The notes below the pieces were generated by a model. That model was not told the DNA's origin, searched no databases, and saw only the letters and a program-made list of their open reading frames with translations. The position numbers and the translations under genes are program-made. This document shows, piece by piece, positions 33,973-43,566 of a DNA stretch of 64,000 bases. Within the stretch, counting starts at the first letter, position 1. Each line of letters starts with the position of its first letter. The stretch is from Pseudomonas fluorescens (GTDB lineage Bacteria > Pseudomonadota > Gammaproteobacteria > Pseudomonadales > Pseudomonadaceae), in assembly GCF_902497995.1 (NCBI RefSeq), contig NZ_CABVII010000008.1:62001-126000 (forward strand), written 5' to 3'.

Positions 33973-35007
33973 ATGAGCGAGCCGATCCGTCTGACCCAGT
34001 ACAGCCACGGCGCAGGCTGTGGCTGCAAGATTTCTCCCCAGGTGCTGGAGGTGATCCTGGCCGGCAGCGGGGCGCAGAACCTTGATCCGAAACTCTGGGT
34101 CGGCAACGCCTCACGCGATGACGCAGCGGTGTATGCCATCGATGAAGAGCGCGGCGTGGTATCGACCACCGACTTCTTCATGCCGATCGTCGACGATCCG
34201 TTCGATTTCGGCCGCATCGCCGCGACCAATGCCATCAGCGACATCTACGCCATGGGCGGCGATCCGCTGATGGCGATTGCCATCCTCGGCTGGCCGGTCA
34301 ATGTACTGGCGCCGGAAATTGCCCGGGAAGTGATTCGCGGCGGGCGCTCGGTGTGCGATGAGGCGGGGATCCCGTTGGCCGGCGGGCATTCCATCGACGC
34401 GCCGGAGCCGATCTTCGGCCTGGCCGTGACCGGGCTGGTGGAAAAGCGCCACATGAAGCGCAACGACACCGCCACCGCCGGTTGCCTGCTCTACCTGACC
34501 AAACCCCTGGGCATCGGTATCCTCACCACCGCGGAGAAAAAGGGCAAGTTGCGCCACGCCGACATCGGCCTGGCTCGTGACTGGATGTGTACCCTGAACA
34601 AACCCGGCAGCCGATTCGGCAAGCTCGATGGCGTGACCGCGATGACCGACGTCACCGGTTTTGGCCTGCTGGGGCATCTGGTGGAAATGGCCGATGGCAG
34701 CCAGTTGACCGCGCGCATCGAATACGACCGTGTGCCGCGCTTGCCGGGTGTCGAGTACTACCTTGAACAGGGCTGCGTTCCCGGTGGCACCTTGCGCAAT
34801 TTCGACAGCTACGCCAGCAAGCTCGGACGCCTGCAGGAACTGCACAAACGCGTGCTCTGCGACCCGCAGACCAGCGGCGGCCTGCTGATCGCAGTCACCC
34901 CTGAAGGCAACGCACACTTCCTCGAAGTGGCCGCCGGACTGGGCCTGAATCTTGAGCCGATCGGTGCATTGATCGAGCGACAGACCCACGCGGTCGAGGT
35001 GGTTTGA
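33973..35007 (+). CDS. selD: Selenide, water dikinase (selenophosphate synthetase)
   Basis: The 344-residue enzyme makes selenophosphate from selenide and ATP. The active-site motif GAGCGCKI carries Cys16 and Lys19; ATP- and metal-binding segments [18 protein letters not shown] and GGHSID follow. The position is occupied by Cys, not selenocysteine. The ATG at 33973 is preceded by GAGG; an upstream in-frame ATG at 33949 is possible. It overlaps selU by one base, so the product feeds tRNA 2-selenouridine synthesis at least; a selenocysteine pathway elsewhere cannot be judged here. Confidence 0.95.
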   Translation: MSEPIRLTQYSHGAGCGCKISPQVLEVILAGSGAQNLDPKLWVGNASRDDAAVYAIDEERGVVSTTDFFMPIVDDPFDFGRIAATNAISDIYAMGGDPLMAIAILGWPVNVLAPEIAREVIRGGRSVCDEAGIPLAGGHSIDAPEPIFGLAVTGLVEKRHMKRNDTATAGCLLYLTKPLGIGILTTAEKKGKLRHADIGLARDWMCTLNKPGSRFGKLDGVTAMTDVTGFGLLGHLVEMADGSQLTARIEYDRVPRLPGVEYYLEQGCVPGGTLRNFDSYASKLGRLQELHKRVLCDPQTSGGLLIAVTPEGNAHFLEVAAGLGLNLEPIGALIERQTHAVEVV

Positions 35008-36110
35008 TGTCACTCGCCTGTACCGATTACCGCGACATCTTCCTCAATGACCGGCCGATGATGGATGCCCGTGCGCCGGTCGAATTCCTCAAGGGTTCAT
35101 TCCCCGGCGTGGTCAACCTGCCGCTGATGAATGACCACGAGCGGCAGCGGATCGGTACCTGCTACAAGCAGCACGGTCAGCAAGCCGCCATCAGCCTGGG
35201 GCATCAATTGGTCTGCGGCGAGATCAAGGCCGAGCGCATCCGGGCCTGGGCCGATTTTGCCCGGGCGCATCCCGATGGGTATTTGTACTGTTTTCGCGGC
35301 GGCTTGCGCTCGCAGATCGTCCAGCAATGGCTCAAGGACGAGGCGGGGATCGACTATCCACGAGTCGGTGGCGGCTACAAGGCGATGCGCACGTTCTTGC
35401 TGGACACGGTCGAGCAAGCCATTGCCCAGTGCGATTTCGTGTTGCTGGGCGGTATGACCGGCACCGGCAAGACCGAAGTGCTCACGCAATTGAACAACGC
35501 GCTGGACCTTGAAGGGCACGCCAATCATCGCGGCTCCAGCTTCGGCAAACGCGCCACCGGCCAACCCTCCAACATCGACTTTGAAAACCGCCTGGCCGTG
35601 GACGTGCTGAAGAAGCGCGCCCGTGGCATCGAGCAGTTCGTGCTGGAAGACGAGAGCCGCGCGATCGGCAGTTGCGCGCTGCCGTTGCCGCTGTATCAGG
35701 GCATGCAGCAGTTTGCGATGGTCTGGCTGGAAGACAGCCTGGAGGGACGGGTCGAGCGGATCCTGCGCGACTATGTGGTGGATTTGTGCGCCGAGTTCGT
35801 GGGGGCGCATGGCGATGAAGGCTTCGGGCTGTTTTCCGAGCGGTTGCTGGCGAGCCTGAATAATGTGCAGAAGCGCCTGGGCGGTGAGCGTCATCGGCGG
35901 ATGCTGATCCTGATGGAAGATGCCCTGGCGGAGCAGGCGCGCAGTGGGGCGGTGGATCTGCACCGGGGCTGGATCGAAGGGTTGTTGAGCGAGTATTACG
36001 ACCCGATGTATGCGTTTCAGCGGGAGAAGAAGGGGGCGCGGATCGAGTTTGCGGGGGAGCGGGGGGCTGTGCTTGAGTACCTGCGCGAGCGTGTCAGCCT
36101 GCGAGGTTGA
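35007..36110 (+). CDS. selU: tRNA 2-selenouridine synthase
   Basis: The 367-residue protein replaces sulfur by selenium at the tRNA wobble 2-thiouridine, using selenophosphate from SelD. It has an N-terminal rhodanese domain with the catalytic Cys95 in [14 protein letters not shown]-loop domain follows ([12 protein letters not shown], about residues 148-159). The ATG at 35007 shares a base with the selD stop, which indicates translational coupling. Also known as MnmH or YbbB. A REPIN follows. Confidence 0.94.
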   Translation: MSLACTDYRDIFLNDRPMMDARAPVEFLKGSFPGVVNLPLMNDHERQRIGTCYKQHGQQAAISLGHQLVCGEIKAERIRAWADFARAHPDGYLYCFRGGLRSQIVQQWLKDEAGIDYPRVGGGYKAMRTFLLDTVEQAIAQCDFVLLGGMTGTGKTEVLTQLNNALDLEGHANHRGSSFGKRATGQPSNIDFENRLAVDVLKKRARGIEQFVLEDESRAIGSCALPLPLYQGMQQFAMVWLEDSLEGRVERILRDYVVDLCAEFVGAHGDEGFGLFSERLLASLNNVQKRLGGERHRRMLILMEDALAEQARSGAVDLHRGWIEGLLSEYYDPMYAFQREKKGARIEFAGERGAVLEYLRERVSLRG

Positions 36111-36125
36111 TGGTGTTTGTGCCGA

Positions 36126-36224
36126 CCCCATCGCGGGCAAGCCCGCTCCCACAGTGGTCTGTGGTGGAACACAGATTTTGGATCGACGCTGCCCCTTGTG
36201 GGAGCGGGCTTGCCCGCGATGGGG
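36126..36224. repeat. REPIN after selU
   Basis: Inverted pair with outward CCCCATCGCGGGC and its complement at the right end. The core is GGGAGCGGGCTTGCCCGCG. Orientation is as at 20133-20225. Confidence 0.88.
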
Positions 36225-36269
36225 CCGGCACAGGCACTACAAAACTCGAAACACCGCCAAAATCACAAC

Positions 36270-36944
36270 TCAGGTCGGACAAGTCTCCAGACCATTATCC
36301 AGCCCTTGCTTGTAGCTGTGGCTCACCAGACTGGCCTTGCCTTTGTGCCAGGTCAGCGTGAGCACGTACAGCGAGTCGTAGTCGCTGGAATCCCAGTCAT
36401 CGGTGATGTTCTGCTTCTTGCCGACGGCTTCGCCAGCGACCTTGTTGATCAGTTCCGGCAGGTAGCCGTGGGACCAGGCGGTGTAGATGACCGAGTTGTG
36501 GTACTTGTCGTGCAGCAGTTCATCGGCCAGGTCGCTGGTGTCGTTGGCCGAAAAATTGATGTTCACCGGCAAACCGAGCTTGATGGCGCTGGGGCTGATG
36601 GTCATCAAGGGACGGATGTAGCTGTAGGAATTGTCCAGCTCGCCTTCTTCGACATTGCGCGTCGGGTTGGCGGCAAACACGTAATTGGCCTTGCCGAATT
36701 TTTCCGGCAGCAAGGTGGCCAGATCGATGGCGCGGTTCAAGCCCTGGCAATTGAGCTGGCCCAGGCCGCCGGCAGGTTTTTCCGCGTGGCGCAGGAATAC
36801 CAGCGTCTGGGTGCCGTCCGCCGGTTGGGCGCGGCTTTCGCTCGATTCCAGCGACAGGAACAGCGCGCTCACTGCCAGCAAGGAGGGCAGGAAAATGTAC
36901 GCGCGATGTTTGAAGCGTTTGGCGAATTTCAAAGGGTTCATCAT
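36270..36944 (-). CDS. Exported or membrane-anchored histidine phosphatase family protein
   Basis: The protein has 224 residues from the ATG at 36944. An N-terminal hydrophobic segment (YIFLPSLLAVSALFLSL) gives export or membrane anchoring. The phosphohistidine motif LVFLRHAEKP is the RHG/RHA box of histidine phosphatases, and WSHGYLPEL supplies the second His region. The rest is shorter and more divergent than phosphoglycerate-mutase types. The substrate is unknown. No strong Shine-Dalgarno was seen, so the start could differ by a few codons. Confidence 0.82.
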   Translation of the reverse strand: MMNPLKFAKRFKHRAYIFLPSLLAVSALFLSLESSESRAQPADGTQTLVFLRHAEKPAGGLGQLNCQGLNRAIDLATLLPEKFGKANYVFAANPTRNVEEGELDNSYSYIRPLMTISPSAIKLGLPVNINFSANDTSDLADELLHDKYHNSVIYTAWSHGYLPELINKVAGEAVGKKQNITDDWDSSDYDSLYVLTLTWHKGKASLVSHSYKQGLDNGLETCPT

Positions 36945-37293
36945 GTGTATAGGTGATCTTCGGCGCATTCGGTTAAGGCTGACAAACCTCTACACCGCGA
37001 GCAGCCCGGCTGCGGGTGTTTTTCCATGTCATGGGGGCCGGTCCCTTAGAGTCTCCCGGGCCCATTTGGTTCGATCCGAGCGCAGCACTTTAGCGGCAAT
37101 CTTGATCGGATTGGGGCAAAGGTTATTGACAGAATGTTGCGGATTTATGGACAGGGTACAGGTGATGGCGATAACGAATGTGGCGATTTTTTGATCTTGC
37201 CCATCAGCAATATCGATAACGCCAAAAGATCGTAGCCTCCGCCAGCGCCTGCATTATGATCAACGGTCTCAATTTTGCCGTGGATTCTGCCCC
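36945..37293. other. Intergenic region, no supported gene
   Basis: The 349-bp gap between divergent genes includes a TTGACA at 37126-37131 without a convincing -10 partner, and a degenerate REP-like unit near 37221-37256. The stretch GGTTCGATCC near 37069 looks like a tRNA T-loop, but no cloverleaf can be built around it. Confidence 0.5.
37221..37256. repeat. Degenerate REP-like unit, AAAAGATCG class
   Basis: CAAAAGATCGTAGCCTCCGC resembles the unit at 33003-33037 with several substitutions. It lies just before the glutathione S-transferase gene. Confidence 0.35.
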
Positions 37294-38004
37294 ATGACCG
37301 ATCTGTCCGCGTTCCCGATCACCCGAAAATGGCCGGCCCAATACCCCGAGTGGATCCAGCTTTACTCCTTGCCGACCCCCAACGGCGTCAAGGTCTCGAT
37401 CATGCTCGAAGAGATCGGGCTGCCCTACGAGCCGCATCGGGTGGGCTTCGATACCAACGATCAGCTGTCCGCCGAATTTCTGTCCCTGAACCCCAACAAC
37501 AAGATTCCCGCCATCCTCGATCCCCATGGACCGGGCGACCAGCCGTTGCCGCTGTTCGAGTCCGGGGCGATCCTGATCTACCTCGCCGACAAGAGCGGGC
37601 AATTGCTGGCCCAGGAGTCGGCCGCTCGTTACGAGACCCTCCAGTGGCTGATGTTTCAGATGGGTGGTATCGGGCCGATGTTCGGTCAGGTCGGCTTTTT
37701 CAATAAATTCGCCGGCAAGGACTACGAGGACAAGCGTCCCCGGGATCGCTACGTTGAAGAAAGCAAACGCCTGCTCAAGGTGCTCGACGAACGTCTGGAG
37801 GGACGCGACTGGATCATGGGCGAGCGCTACACCATCGCCGACATCGCGACCTTTCCCTGGGTGCGCAACCTGATCGGCTTCTATGAGGCCGGGGATCTGG
37901 TGGGCATCAAGGACTTCGCCAACGTCACACGGGTGCTGGAGCGCTTCCTGGCGCGGCCGGCGGTGATGCGCGGGCTGGAAATCCCCAAACCAGTCTCAAA
38001 TTAA
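37294..38004 (+). CDS. Glutathione S-transferase family protein (YfcG/YghU-like)
   Basis: This 236-residue cytosolic protein has a thioredoxin-like N-terminal domain (WIQLYSLPTPNGVKVSIMLE, NPNNKIPAILDP, LFESGAILIYLA) and an alpha-helical C-terminal domain (QMGGIGPMFGQVGFF, ERYTIADIATFPW). The TPNG and MGGIGPM-x-GQ signatures point to the nu class (YfcG/YghU), which act mainly as glutathione-dependent disulfide reductases. A short N-terminal extension precedes the fold. Single gene. Confidence 0.9.
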   Translation: MTDLSAFPITRKWPAQYPEWIQLYSLPTPNGVKVSIMLEEIGLPYEPHRVGFDTNDQLSAEFLSLNPNNKIPAILDPHGPGDQPLPLFESGAILIYLADKSGQLLAQESAARYETLQWLMFQMGGIGPMFGQVGFFNKFAGKDYEDKRPRDRYVEESKRLLKVLDERLEGRDWIMGERYTIADIATFPWVRNLIGFYEAGDLVGIKDFANVTRVLERFLARPAVMRGLEIPKPVSN

Positions 38005-38013
38005 CCTGGACCC

Positions 38014-38105
38014 CTGTGGGAGCGGGCTTGCTCGCGAAGGCGGTGTGTCAGTCGACACATGTATTAGTTGACACACCGCCTTCGCGAGCAAGCCCGCTCC
38101 CACAT
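38014..38105. repeat. REPIN
   Basis: Inverted GGGAGCGGGCTTGCTCGCG units. The inner arms GGCGGTGTGTCA and TGACACACCGCC extend the stem, so nearly the whole element is one hairpin. Confidence 0.92.
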
Positions 38106-38120
38106 TTGGACTGTGGTGAA

Positions 38121-39656
38121 TCAAAGAGAACCGAAAAACGGCCTGATCCCGTGATCCCGGAAATACCGCTCGATCACCTTCGGATCGGAGCACGTCTCGG
38201 CAATCGCCACGTAGGTATCCGGCCGCAACAGATAAAACCCGCTGCGCCCCAGGCCCGCCGCTTCAAATGCCGGACGCCAGCCAAACAGGTGCAACGGCAA
38301 ATGATGTTCGTTGCACCAGGCAATCATTTCATCGCTGGTGTCGCCATACACATGCACCTGCCAGGTCAGGCACTTCAGCGATTCGAAATTGTCCCCCTCA
38401 CTATCGTGGGCCCACGGTAACCGGTCGCCACCATGCACATGCCCGGCCACGCCTTTGCTCAACGGCATCGCGCGATAATCAAGGGTGATTTGCGACACCG
38501 TGCGAAAGAGGAACTCGCGGCTCGTTTCCAGTGACGCCACCTTGGGGATCAGAAACGGCGCCACCCGCGTGCGCAACAAATCGGCCAGGCGTCCTTCGGC
38601 GGTGACGAAACTGAACACGCGGTCGGTGGTGGCAACCAGTTTGCGGGCAAACGCCATGCGCTCGGGTTCGTAGGTGTCGAGCAGTCGGGCCTCGGCACCA
38701 CCGCTCAATACCGCGGCGAGTTTCCAGGCCAGATTGATGGCATCGCCGATCCCGGTATTCATGCCCTGGCCGCCGGCGGGGCTGTGGACGTGGGCAGCAT
38801 CGCCCAACAGAAATGCGCGCCCGGTGCGGAAGTGATCCGCCACCCGATGGTGCACGCGATAGGTCGAGAACCAGTTCAGCTGTTCGATTTGTACCTGCAT
38901 GTGCTCGATGGCCCGGCTGCTGACGTCTTCGAAACGCAGGGTTTCGGCGCGCTCGGCGCGTTCATCGCGCACCGTGCCGATCAGCCGGGCACGACCTTCA
39001 CCGGCCAACGGAAACACCGCGAGAAAATCCGCCTCATCGAGGTCCACGTGCAATTCGCCATTGAACGTCGGCCCACTGCCTTGCACGTCGGCGACGTAGA
39101 AAATCTGCTGATAAGTGCCACCGGGAAATCCGGTGTCCAGGGTCTTGCGCACGATCGACCGGGCACCGTCGCAACCGGCCAGGTAACAGGTCTGGCAGAT
39201 TTCCAGCTGGCCATCGGGCAAGCGCAGGCGGGCACTGATGCCGTCGCCGGTTTCCTCGAAACCCTCCAGCTCGGTAGTGCGTTCGACCCTGATGCCAAAA
39301 GCTTCCAGGCGTTCTATCAGCAGCCGTTCATGCTCGTCCTGTGGGTATATTTCGAGGAATGCGTAGGGTGTCAGACCCTCGCCGATGCTGCTCAGTGGCA
39401 AGCGCGCCACCGGTTCGCCCTTGACCCAGAAGTTCGCCGCGCCGACTCGATGGCCGTTCTGCACCACGGCCTGACTGAGGTCGAGCTGGCGATACAGCTC
39501 CAGGGTCCGCGCCTGCACCGCCAGCGCCCGCGACGTGGTGCCGGGGCTCGACGACTTGTCGATAATGCGCACGCGGATCTTGAGTTTGCTCAGCCACAGC
39601 GCCAGTACCAGTCCGGTCGGGCCGGCACCGATGATCAGTACGTCGCTACGGTTCAT
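38121..39656 (-). CDS. FAD-dependent monooxygenase (aromatic hydroxylase type)
   Basis: The 511-residue class A flavoprotein has the Rossmann GxGxxG motif LIIGAGPTGLVLALWLS, the DG motif region AGCDGARSIVRK and the GD motif LLGDAAHVHSPAGGQGMNTG. A C-terminal thioredoxin-like region follows. It likely hydroxylates an aromatic or polyketide-like substrate using NAD(P)H; the substrate is unknown and no catabolic neighbours are visible. The start at 39656 gives the standard MNRSDVLIIGAG. Confidence 0.9.
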   Translation of the reverse strand: MNRSDVLIIGAGPTGLVLALWLSKLKIRVRIIDKSSSPGTTSRALAVQARTLELYRQLDLSQAVVQNGHRVGAANFWVKGEPVARLPLSSIGEGLTPYAFLEIYPQDEHERLLIERLEAFGIRVERTTELEGFEETGDGISARLRLPDGQLEICQTCYLAGCDGARSIVRKTLDTGFPGGTYQQIFYVADVQGSGPTFNGELHVDLDEADFLAVFPLAGEGRARLIGTVRDERAERAETLRFEDVSSRAIEHMQVQIEQLNWFSTYRVHHRVADHFRTGRAFLLGDAAHVHSPAGGQGMNTGIGDAINLAWKLAAVLSGGAEARLLDTYEPERMAFARKLVATTDRVFSFVTAEGRLADLLRTRVAPFLIPKVASLETSREFLFRTVSQITLDYRAMPLSKGVAGHVHGGDRLPWAHDSEGDNFESLKCLTWQVHVYGDTSDEMIAWCNEHHLPLHLFGWRPAFEAAGLGRSGFYLLRPDTYVAIAETCSDPKVIERYFRDHGIRPFFGSL

Positions 39657-39821
39657 GCGCCGGTCCTCCTCGATCTATGGATCAAGTATGGTCCAGTCCA
39701 TGCATAGGGGCAGGCTGACTGCCCAATGGAAAAGGGAACAGAGCCTCGTCGGCACAGTCATAGCCTGCGCCATGCCATTGATCGTATGGTTAACCCGGCT
39801 CAACGGATTTGATGGAGCACC

Positions 39822-40913
39822 ATGCAAGCCAATCGATTGATCATGAGTATCGCCGCGCTGCTGGTCCTGGCCGGTTGCGGTACTCAACGCATCCAGGAGC
39901 CACCGGCGCGCAAGCCCGCCGAGGTCAGGGCCGAGATCGTGCGCCTGCTGCCGGCCAAAACCGTCGACCGCCAGGGTTGGGCCACCGACATCCATGCTGC
40001 CTTTTTCGCCCAGAACATCTACCCCTCCACGCAAAACCTGTGTTCGGTCCTGGCGGTCACCGAGCAGGAGTCGACCTTTCAGGTGGATCCCCCGGTGCCA
40101 GGCCTGGGCAGGATCGCCCGCGACGAAATCGACCGCCGGGCCGCCAAGGCCCACATCCCCGGCCTGCTGGTGAGCGGTGCGTTGCAGGTGAGTTCCAGCA
40201 ACGGCAAAAGCTACAGCGACCGCCTGCAAGCCGCGCGCAGCGAAAAAGAGCTCAGTGCGATCTTCGATGATTTCATCGGCATGGTGCCCATGGGCCGCAC
40301 GTTGTTCGGCGGTTTCAACCCGGTACACACCGGCGGGCCGATGCAGGTCAGCATCGATTTCGCCGAGGAGCAGGCCCGGGAGTATCCGTACCCGGTGGAC
40401 GGCTCGATTCGTCGTGAAGTGTTCAGTCGTCGCGGTGGCCTGTATTTCGGCATCGCCCACTTGCTCGGTTACCCGGTGAGCTACAAGCAGCCGCTGTACC
40501 GCTTCGCCGATTTCAATGCCGGTTGGTACGCCAGCCGCAATGCCGCGTTCCAGAACGCGGTGAGTCGTGCGACGGGCATTCCGCTGGCGCTGGATGGCGA
40601 TCTGGTCCGCTATGATTCGATCATGCCCGGCACCACGGAATTGGCGGTGCGCACCCTCGGCAAGCAATTGGGCATGCGCAATCCGACCATCCGCAATCAG
40701 CTGGAGGAGGGCAAAAGCCTCGAGTTCGAGGACAGTGAGTTGTATCGGCAAGTCTTCGAGCTGGCCGAACAGGCCGAGGGGCGTTCATTGCCACGAGCGG
40801 TGTTGCCGGGGATCGTGCTGCAGAGCCCGAAAATCACCCGCAAACTCACCACGGCGTGGTTTGCCAAACGGGTCGATGAGCGTTATCAGCGGTGTATGGC
40901 GCGGGCCAGGTAG
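39822..40913 (+). CDS. DUF1615 lipoprotein
   Basis: The 363-residue protein has a lipoprotein signal with the lipobox LAGC (Cys at residue 19). The mature part matches DUF1615-family proteins in layout (QESTFQVDPPVPGLGRIARD, FADFNAGWYASRNAAFQNAV). The family is periplasm-facing and of unknown function; the QESTFQ region recalls lysozyme-like or transglycosylase folds, but that is only an inference. Single gene, divergent from the monooxygenase. Confidence 0.85.
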   Translation: MQANRLIMSIAALLVLAGCGTQRIQEPPARKPAEVRAEIVRLLPAKTVDRQGWATDIHAAFFAQNIYPSTQNLCSVLAVTEQESTFQVDPPVPGLGRIARDEIDRRAAKAHIPGLLVSGALQVSSSNGKSYSDRLQAARSEKELSAIFDDFIGMVPMGRTLFGGFNPVHTGGPMQVSIDFAEEQAREYPYPVDGSIRREVFSRRGGLYFGIAHLLGYPVSYKQPLYRFADFNAGWYASRNAAFQNAVSRATGIPLALDGDLVRYDSIMPGTTELAVRTLGKQLGMRNPTIRNQLEEGKSLEFEDSELYRQVFELAEQAEGRSLPRAVLPGIVLQSPKITRKLTTAWFAKRVDERYQRCMARAR

Positions 40914-41013
40914 GAAGCCGGCTTGCTGGCGAAGGCGTCTTCAAGGGCACTGCAAGACTCGAGGCCGCCTTCGCTACGGTGCGGCGATCCGACAAGCCAG
41001 CTCCTATAGGGGC
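40910..41013. repeat. Degenerate REP pair
   Basis: GTAGGAAGCCGGCTTGCTGG at the left and ACAAGCCAGCTCCTATAGGG at the right are decayed inverted REP units. The left unit overlaps the last codon of the DUF1615 gene. Confidence 0.55.
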
Positions 41014-41159
41014 GGGCATCGCATGAGTCGCGGATTATTGCCGACATTCCTGCGCACTTCTACACTGTTAGCGGGCGATGTTCGCTCAATGAAGTGGAGC
41101 GAGGGCGGGTGAGCGCGCCTCTACTGACTATATTCTTGCCTCGCCAGGGGGGCCGCACC

Positions 41160-41783
41160 ATGTACCAGCTCTACGGACACCAGAACTCCGGCGCGGCCGC
41201 GATCGAAGCAGCACTCGAGCTCTGCGAGATTCCTTACCGCTTCATCGATGTCGAGTCGTCCCCGCAGGACGCCATGGCGCTGGAGAAACTCAACCCGCTC
41301 AAGCAGATTCCAACCTTGCAACTGCCCGATGGTCGCATTCTCACCGAGAGTGCAGCGATCCTGATTCACCTGGGGCTGACCTTTCCCGCTTCGAAGCTGC
41401 TACCGGAAAAAGCCCCCGAGCGTGATCAGGCCATCCGCGGCCTGGTGTACATCGTCAGCAATTGCTACGCGGCCATCGGCATCATCGATTACCCCGAACG
41501 CTGGTTGGCCCAGGCGGATGAAGCGTCCAGGCACAACCTCATGGCCGGCGCTCGCAAGCGCCTGCATTGGAGCTGGGAGGTGTTTGCCGATCAGTTCTCG
41601 GGCGAGTTGTATCTGGGCGATGAAACCCCCAGAGCCCTGGATGTACTGGCGGCGGTGGTGACGCGATGGGCGGGCAGTCGTGAGCATTTGCGCAGTACCC
41701 GGCCGGGATTTTTTGCGTGGCTGGAACGAATCGACCGCCACCCGACGCTGGCTCCGGTCTTTGCCCGGCATTGGCCGTCCTGA
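41160..41783 (+). CDS. Glutathione S-transferase family protein
   Basis: This 207-residue protein has an N-terminal thioredoxin-like domain (MYQLYGHQNSGAAAIEAALE, NPLKQIPTLQLPDGRILTES) and a helical C-terminal domain. The ATG at 41160 is preceded by a G-rich Shine-Dalgarno (AGGGGGG), and the fold begins at once. The active-site position has Ser/Gly-type residues (GHQNSGAA), as in beta- or zeta-like bacterial GSTs. Substrate unknown. A perfect terminator overlaps its stop. Confidence 0.88.
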   Translation: MYQLYGHQNSGAAAIEAALELCEIPYRFIDVESSPQDAMALEKLNPLKQIPTLQLPDGRILTESAAILIHLGLTFPASKLLPEKAPERDQAIRGLVYIVSNCYAAIGIIDYPERWLAQADEASRHNLMAGARKRLHWSWEVFADQFSGELYLGDETPRALDVLAAVVTRWAGSREHLRSTRPGFFAWLERIDRHPTLAPVFARHWPS

Positions 41784-41815
41784 AAACACCACCCACAGTT
41801 GATGGGTGGTGTTTT
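41783..41815. terminator. Bidirectional terminator
   Basis: AAAACACCACCCA and TGGGTGGTGTTTT form a perfect 13-bp stem around CAGTTGA. It sits between the convergent GST and CBS genes and can stop transcription from both sides. Confidence 0.88.
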
Positions 41816-41819
41816 GAGG

Positions 41820-42260
41820 TTATTCCCCGCGAATGTACTGCTCCAGCTGCCGAATCAGCTCGGCCTGTTCGGCGATGGCTTCCTTGACCAGGTCGCCGAT
41901 CGACAGCAAGCCGATCAGCGCACCGCCTTCCACCACCGGCAGGTGCCGCAGGCGTTTGTCGGACATGATGCTCATGCAGGTTTCCACGGTTTGGTGGGTG
42001 TCCACGGTGATGACCGGTGACACCATGATGTCTTCGACCGGCGTACCGACGGACGAACGGCCCTTGAGCACCAGTTTGCGCGCATAGTCACGCTCGCTGA
42101 TGATGCCGACGACCTCGCCATTCTTCACGACCGGTAATGCGCCGACGTTTTTCGCGGCCATGACCATCAGCGCTTCCAGCACCATTTGATGAGGCGCAAT
42201 GGTATGGACTTCCTGATTTTGCTGGGCCTTTAACTTTAGCAGTTGGGCGACGGTTTTCAT
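41820..42260 (-). CDS. CBS-domain pair protein
   Basis: The 146-residue protein consists of two CBS motifs (about residues 15-70, VLEALMVMAAKNVGALPVVK and IISERDYARKLVL; about 80-135, VEDIMVSPVITVDTHQTVET and LRHLPVVEGG). A C-terminal helix follows. CBS pairs bind adenine nucleotides and usually act as energy-state regulators, alone or through partners. No other domain is present. Confidence 0.92.
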   Translation of the reverse strand: MKTVAQLLKLKAQQNQEVHTIAPHQMVLEALMVMAAKNVGALPVVKNGEVVGIISERDYARKLVLKGRSSVGTPVEDIMVSPVITVDTHQTVETCMSIMSDKRLRHLPVVEGGALIGLLSIGDLVKEAIAEQAELIRQLEQYIRGE

Positions 42261-42341
42261 GGCGGTTACTCAGGTGTTGTCGTTGTCCTTGAAGAATCGT
42301 AGACCCAGGCGCACGAAGCAAGGCAGAAAGCGGCAGATAAC

Positions 42342-42376
42342 ACGCAAAAAACGCCATTCAGCGGTTTTTTTGCGCC
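42342..42376 (-). terminator. Terminator downstream of xthA
   Basis: CGCAAAAAAC and GTTTTTTTGCG pair, with one bulge, around GCCATTCAGCG. On the minus strand the stem is followed by A/T-rich sequence; it lies 22 bp after the xthA stop. Confidence 0.6.
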
Positions 42377-42397
42377 GCAGGCTACGATGTTTGGCTT

Positions 42398-43210
42398 TTA
42401 GCTCAACTCGAGCCAGATCGGCGCATGGTCCGAGGGTTTTTCCATCCCGCGCAGTTCGTAATCCACGCCCGCATCCTTCACCCGCGGCAACAAGCCACGG
42501 GACGCCATGATCAAATCGATTCGCAGCCCGCGCTTGGGCTCATCCTCAAAGCCGCGGCTACGGTAGTCGAACCAGCTGAAGCGGTCAGCCACCTCAGGGT
42601 TGAGGTGACGGAAGCTGTCCACCAGGCCCCAGTTCTTCAAGCGTGCCATCCACTCGCGCTCTTCGGGCAGGAAGCTGCATTTGCCGGTTTTCAGCCAGCG
42701 TTTCATGTTGTCCGCACCGATGCCGATGTCGCAGTCTTCCGGGGAAATGTTCACATCACCCATCACCACCAGCGGCTGATCATTGCTGAACTGACTTTCC
42801 AGCAATTGCTGCAAATCGCCGTAGAAGCGCTCCTTGGCCGGAAATTTGGTGGGGTGGTCACGGCTTTCGCCCTGGGGGAAATAGCCGTTCATGATGGTCA
42901 CCGGCACGCCATTGGCGTCGGCGAACGTGCCCCAGATGAAGCGGCGCTGAGCGTCTTCGTCATCGGTGGCAAAACCCTTGTGCAGCGCCAGGGGCTCTTG
43001 CCGGGAGAGCAGGGCGACACCGTAGTGGCCCTTTTGCCCATGGAAATACACGTGATAGCCCAGGGCCTGCACCTCGGCCAGGGGGAATTGCTCGTCGTGG
43101 ACCTTGGTTTCCTGCAGCCCGATCACGTCAGGTTGGTGCTTCTCGATCAGCGCCGCCAGCTGATGCGGGCGAGCGCGCAGCCCGTTGATGTTGAAGGAGA
43201 CGATCTTCAT
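42398..43210 (-). CDS. xthA: Exodeoxyribonuclease III
   Basis: The 270-residue AP endonuclease / 3'-5' exonuclease works in base-excision repair. It shows the EEP-superfamily motifs: [19 protein letters not shown] at the start, [12 protein letters not shown] with the metal-binding Glu, [22 protein letters not shown] and the C-terminal [10 protein letters not shown] with the catalytic Asp-His. The ATG at 43210 fits the family start; the longer upstream frame is REP-derived. In P. aeruginosa the homologue lies next to the GNAT-tamA-tamB genes, as here. Confidence 0.95.
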   Translation of the reverse strand: MKIVSFNINGLRARPHQLAALIEKHQPDVIGLQETKVHDEQFPLAEVQALGYHVYFHGQKGHYGVALLSRQEPLALHKGFATDDEDAQRRFIWGTFADANGVPVTIMNGYFPQGESRDHPTKFPAKERFYGDLQQLLESQFSNDQPLVVMGDVNISPEDCDIGIGADNMKRWLKTGKCSFLPEEREWMARLKNWGLVDSFRHLNPEVADRFSWFDYRSRGFEDEPKRGLRIDLIMASRGLLPRVKDAGVDYELRGMEKPSDHAPIWLELS

Positions 43211-43566
43211 GGTCGACAGTCCTGGCAAAAGGGCGATGCTAGCTGACATGGAGCAGTGGGGCCAGTCTGGGTGAAGTGATTGGTCTGGCAGGAAGGCTTG
43301 TGTTGCCAGTCCCGGCCTCTTCGCGGGCAAGCCCGCTCCCACAGTGGATTTGTGCATGGACCCTATAATGTCTCCCACACTGGATATGTGTGTGGACCAA
43401 ATGATTTCTTCAGCCTGGTCTATACCTTGTGGGAGCGGGCTTGCTCGCGAAGGCGGCCTATGCACTTGCACTGATTTCGGATCAGCACGGAACTGTGCCG
43501 GCGCTGAAGGGCTCGTACCCATAAGAACGCAGCCTTTTGAGCTGCGCCCCGGGGAGATAAACCGTT
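43211..43566. other. Intergenic region with split REP pair
   Basis: The 356-bp gap holds REP units at 43318-43347 and 43427-43456 in inverted orientation, about 80 bp apart. This is wider than a normal REPIN. GTGGACC and GTGCATGGACC occur between them, so extra sequence may have entered the loop. No gene is called. Confidence 0.5.
43318..43456. repeat. Widely spaced inverted REP pair
   Basis: CGCGGGCAAGCCCGCTCCC at the left faces GGGAGCGGGCTTGCTCGCG at the right. The loop is larger than in the other REPINs of the window. Confidence 0.8.

Noticed and set aside
37040..37085. Possible tRNA, from GGTTCGATCC resembling a T-loop
   Set aside because: No acceptor stem, D arm or anticodon arm of proper length can be formed around it.
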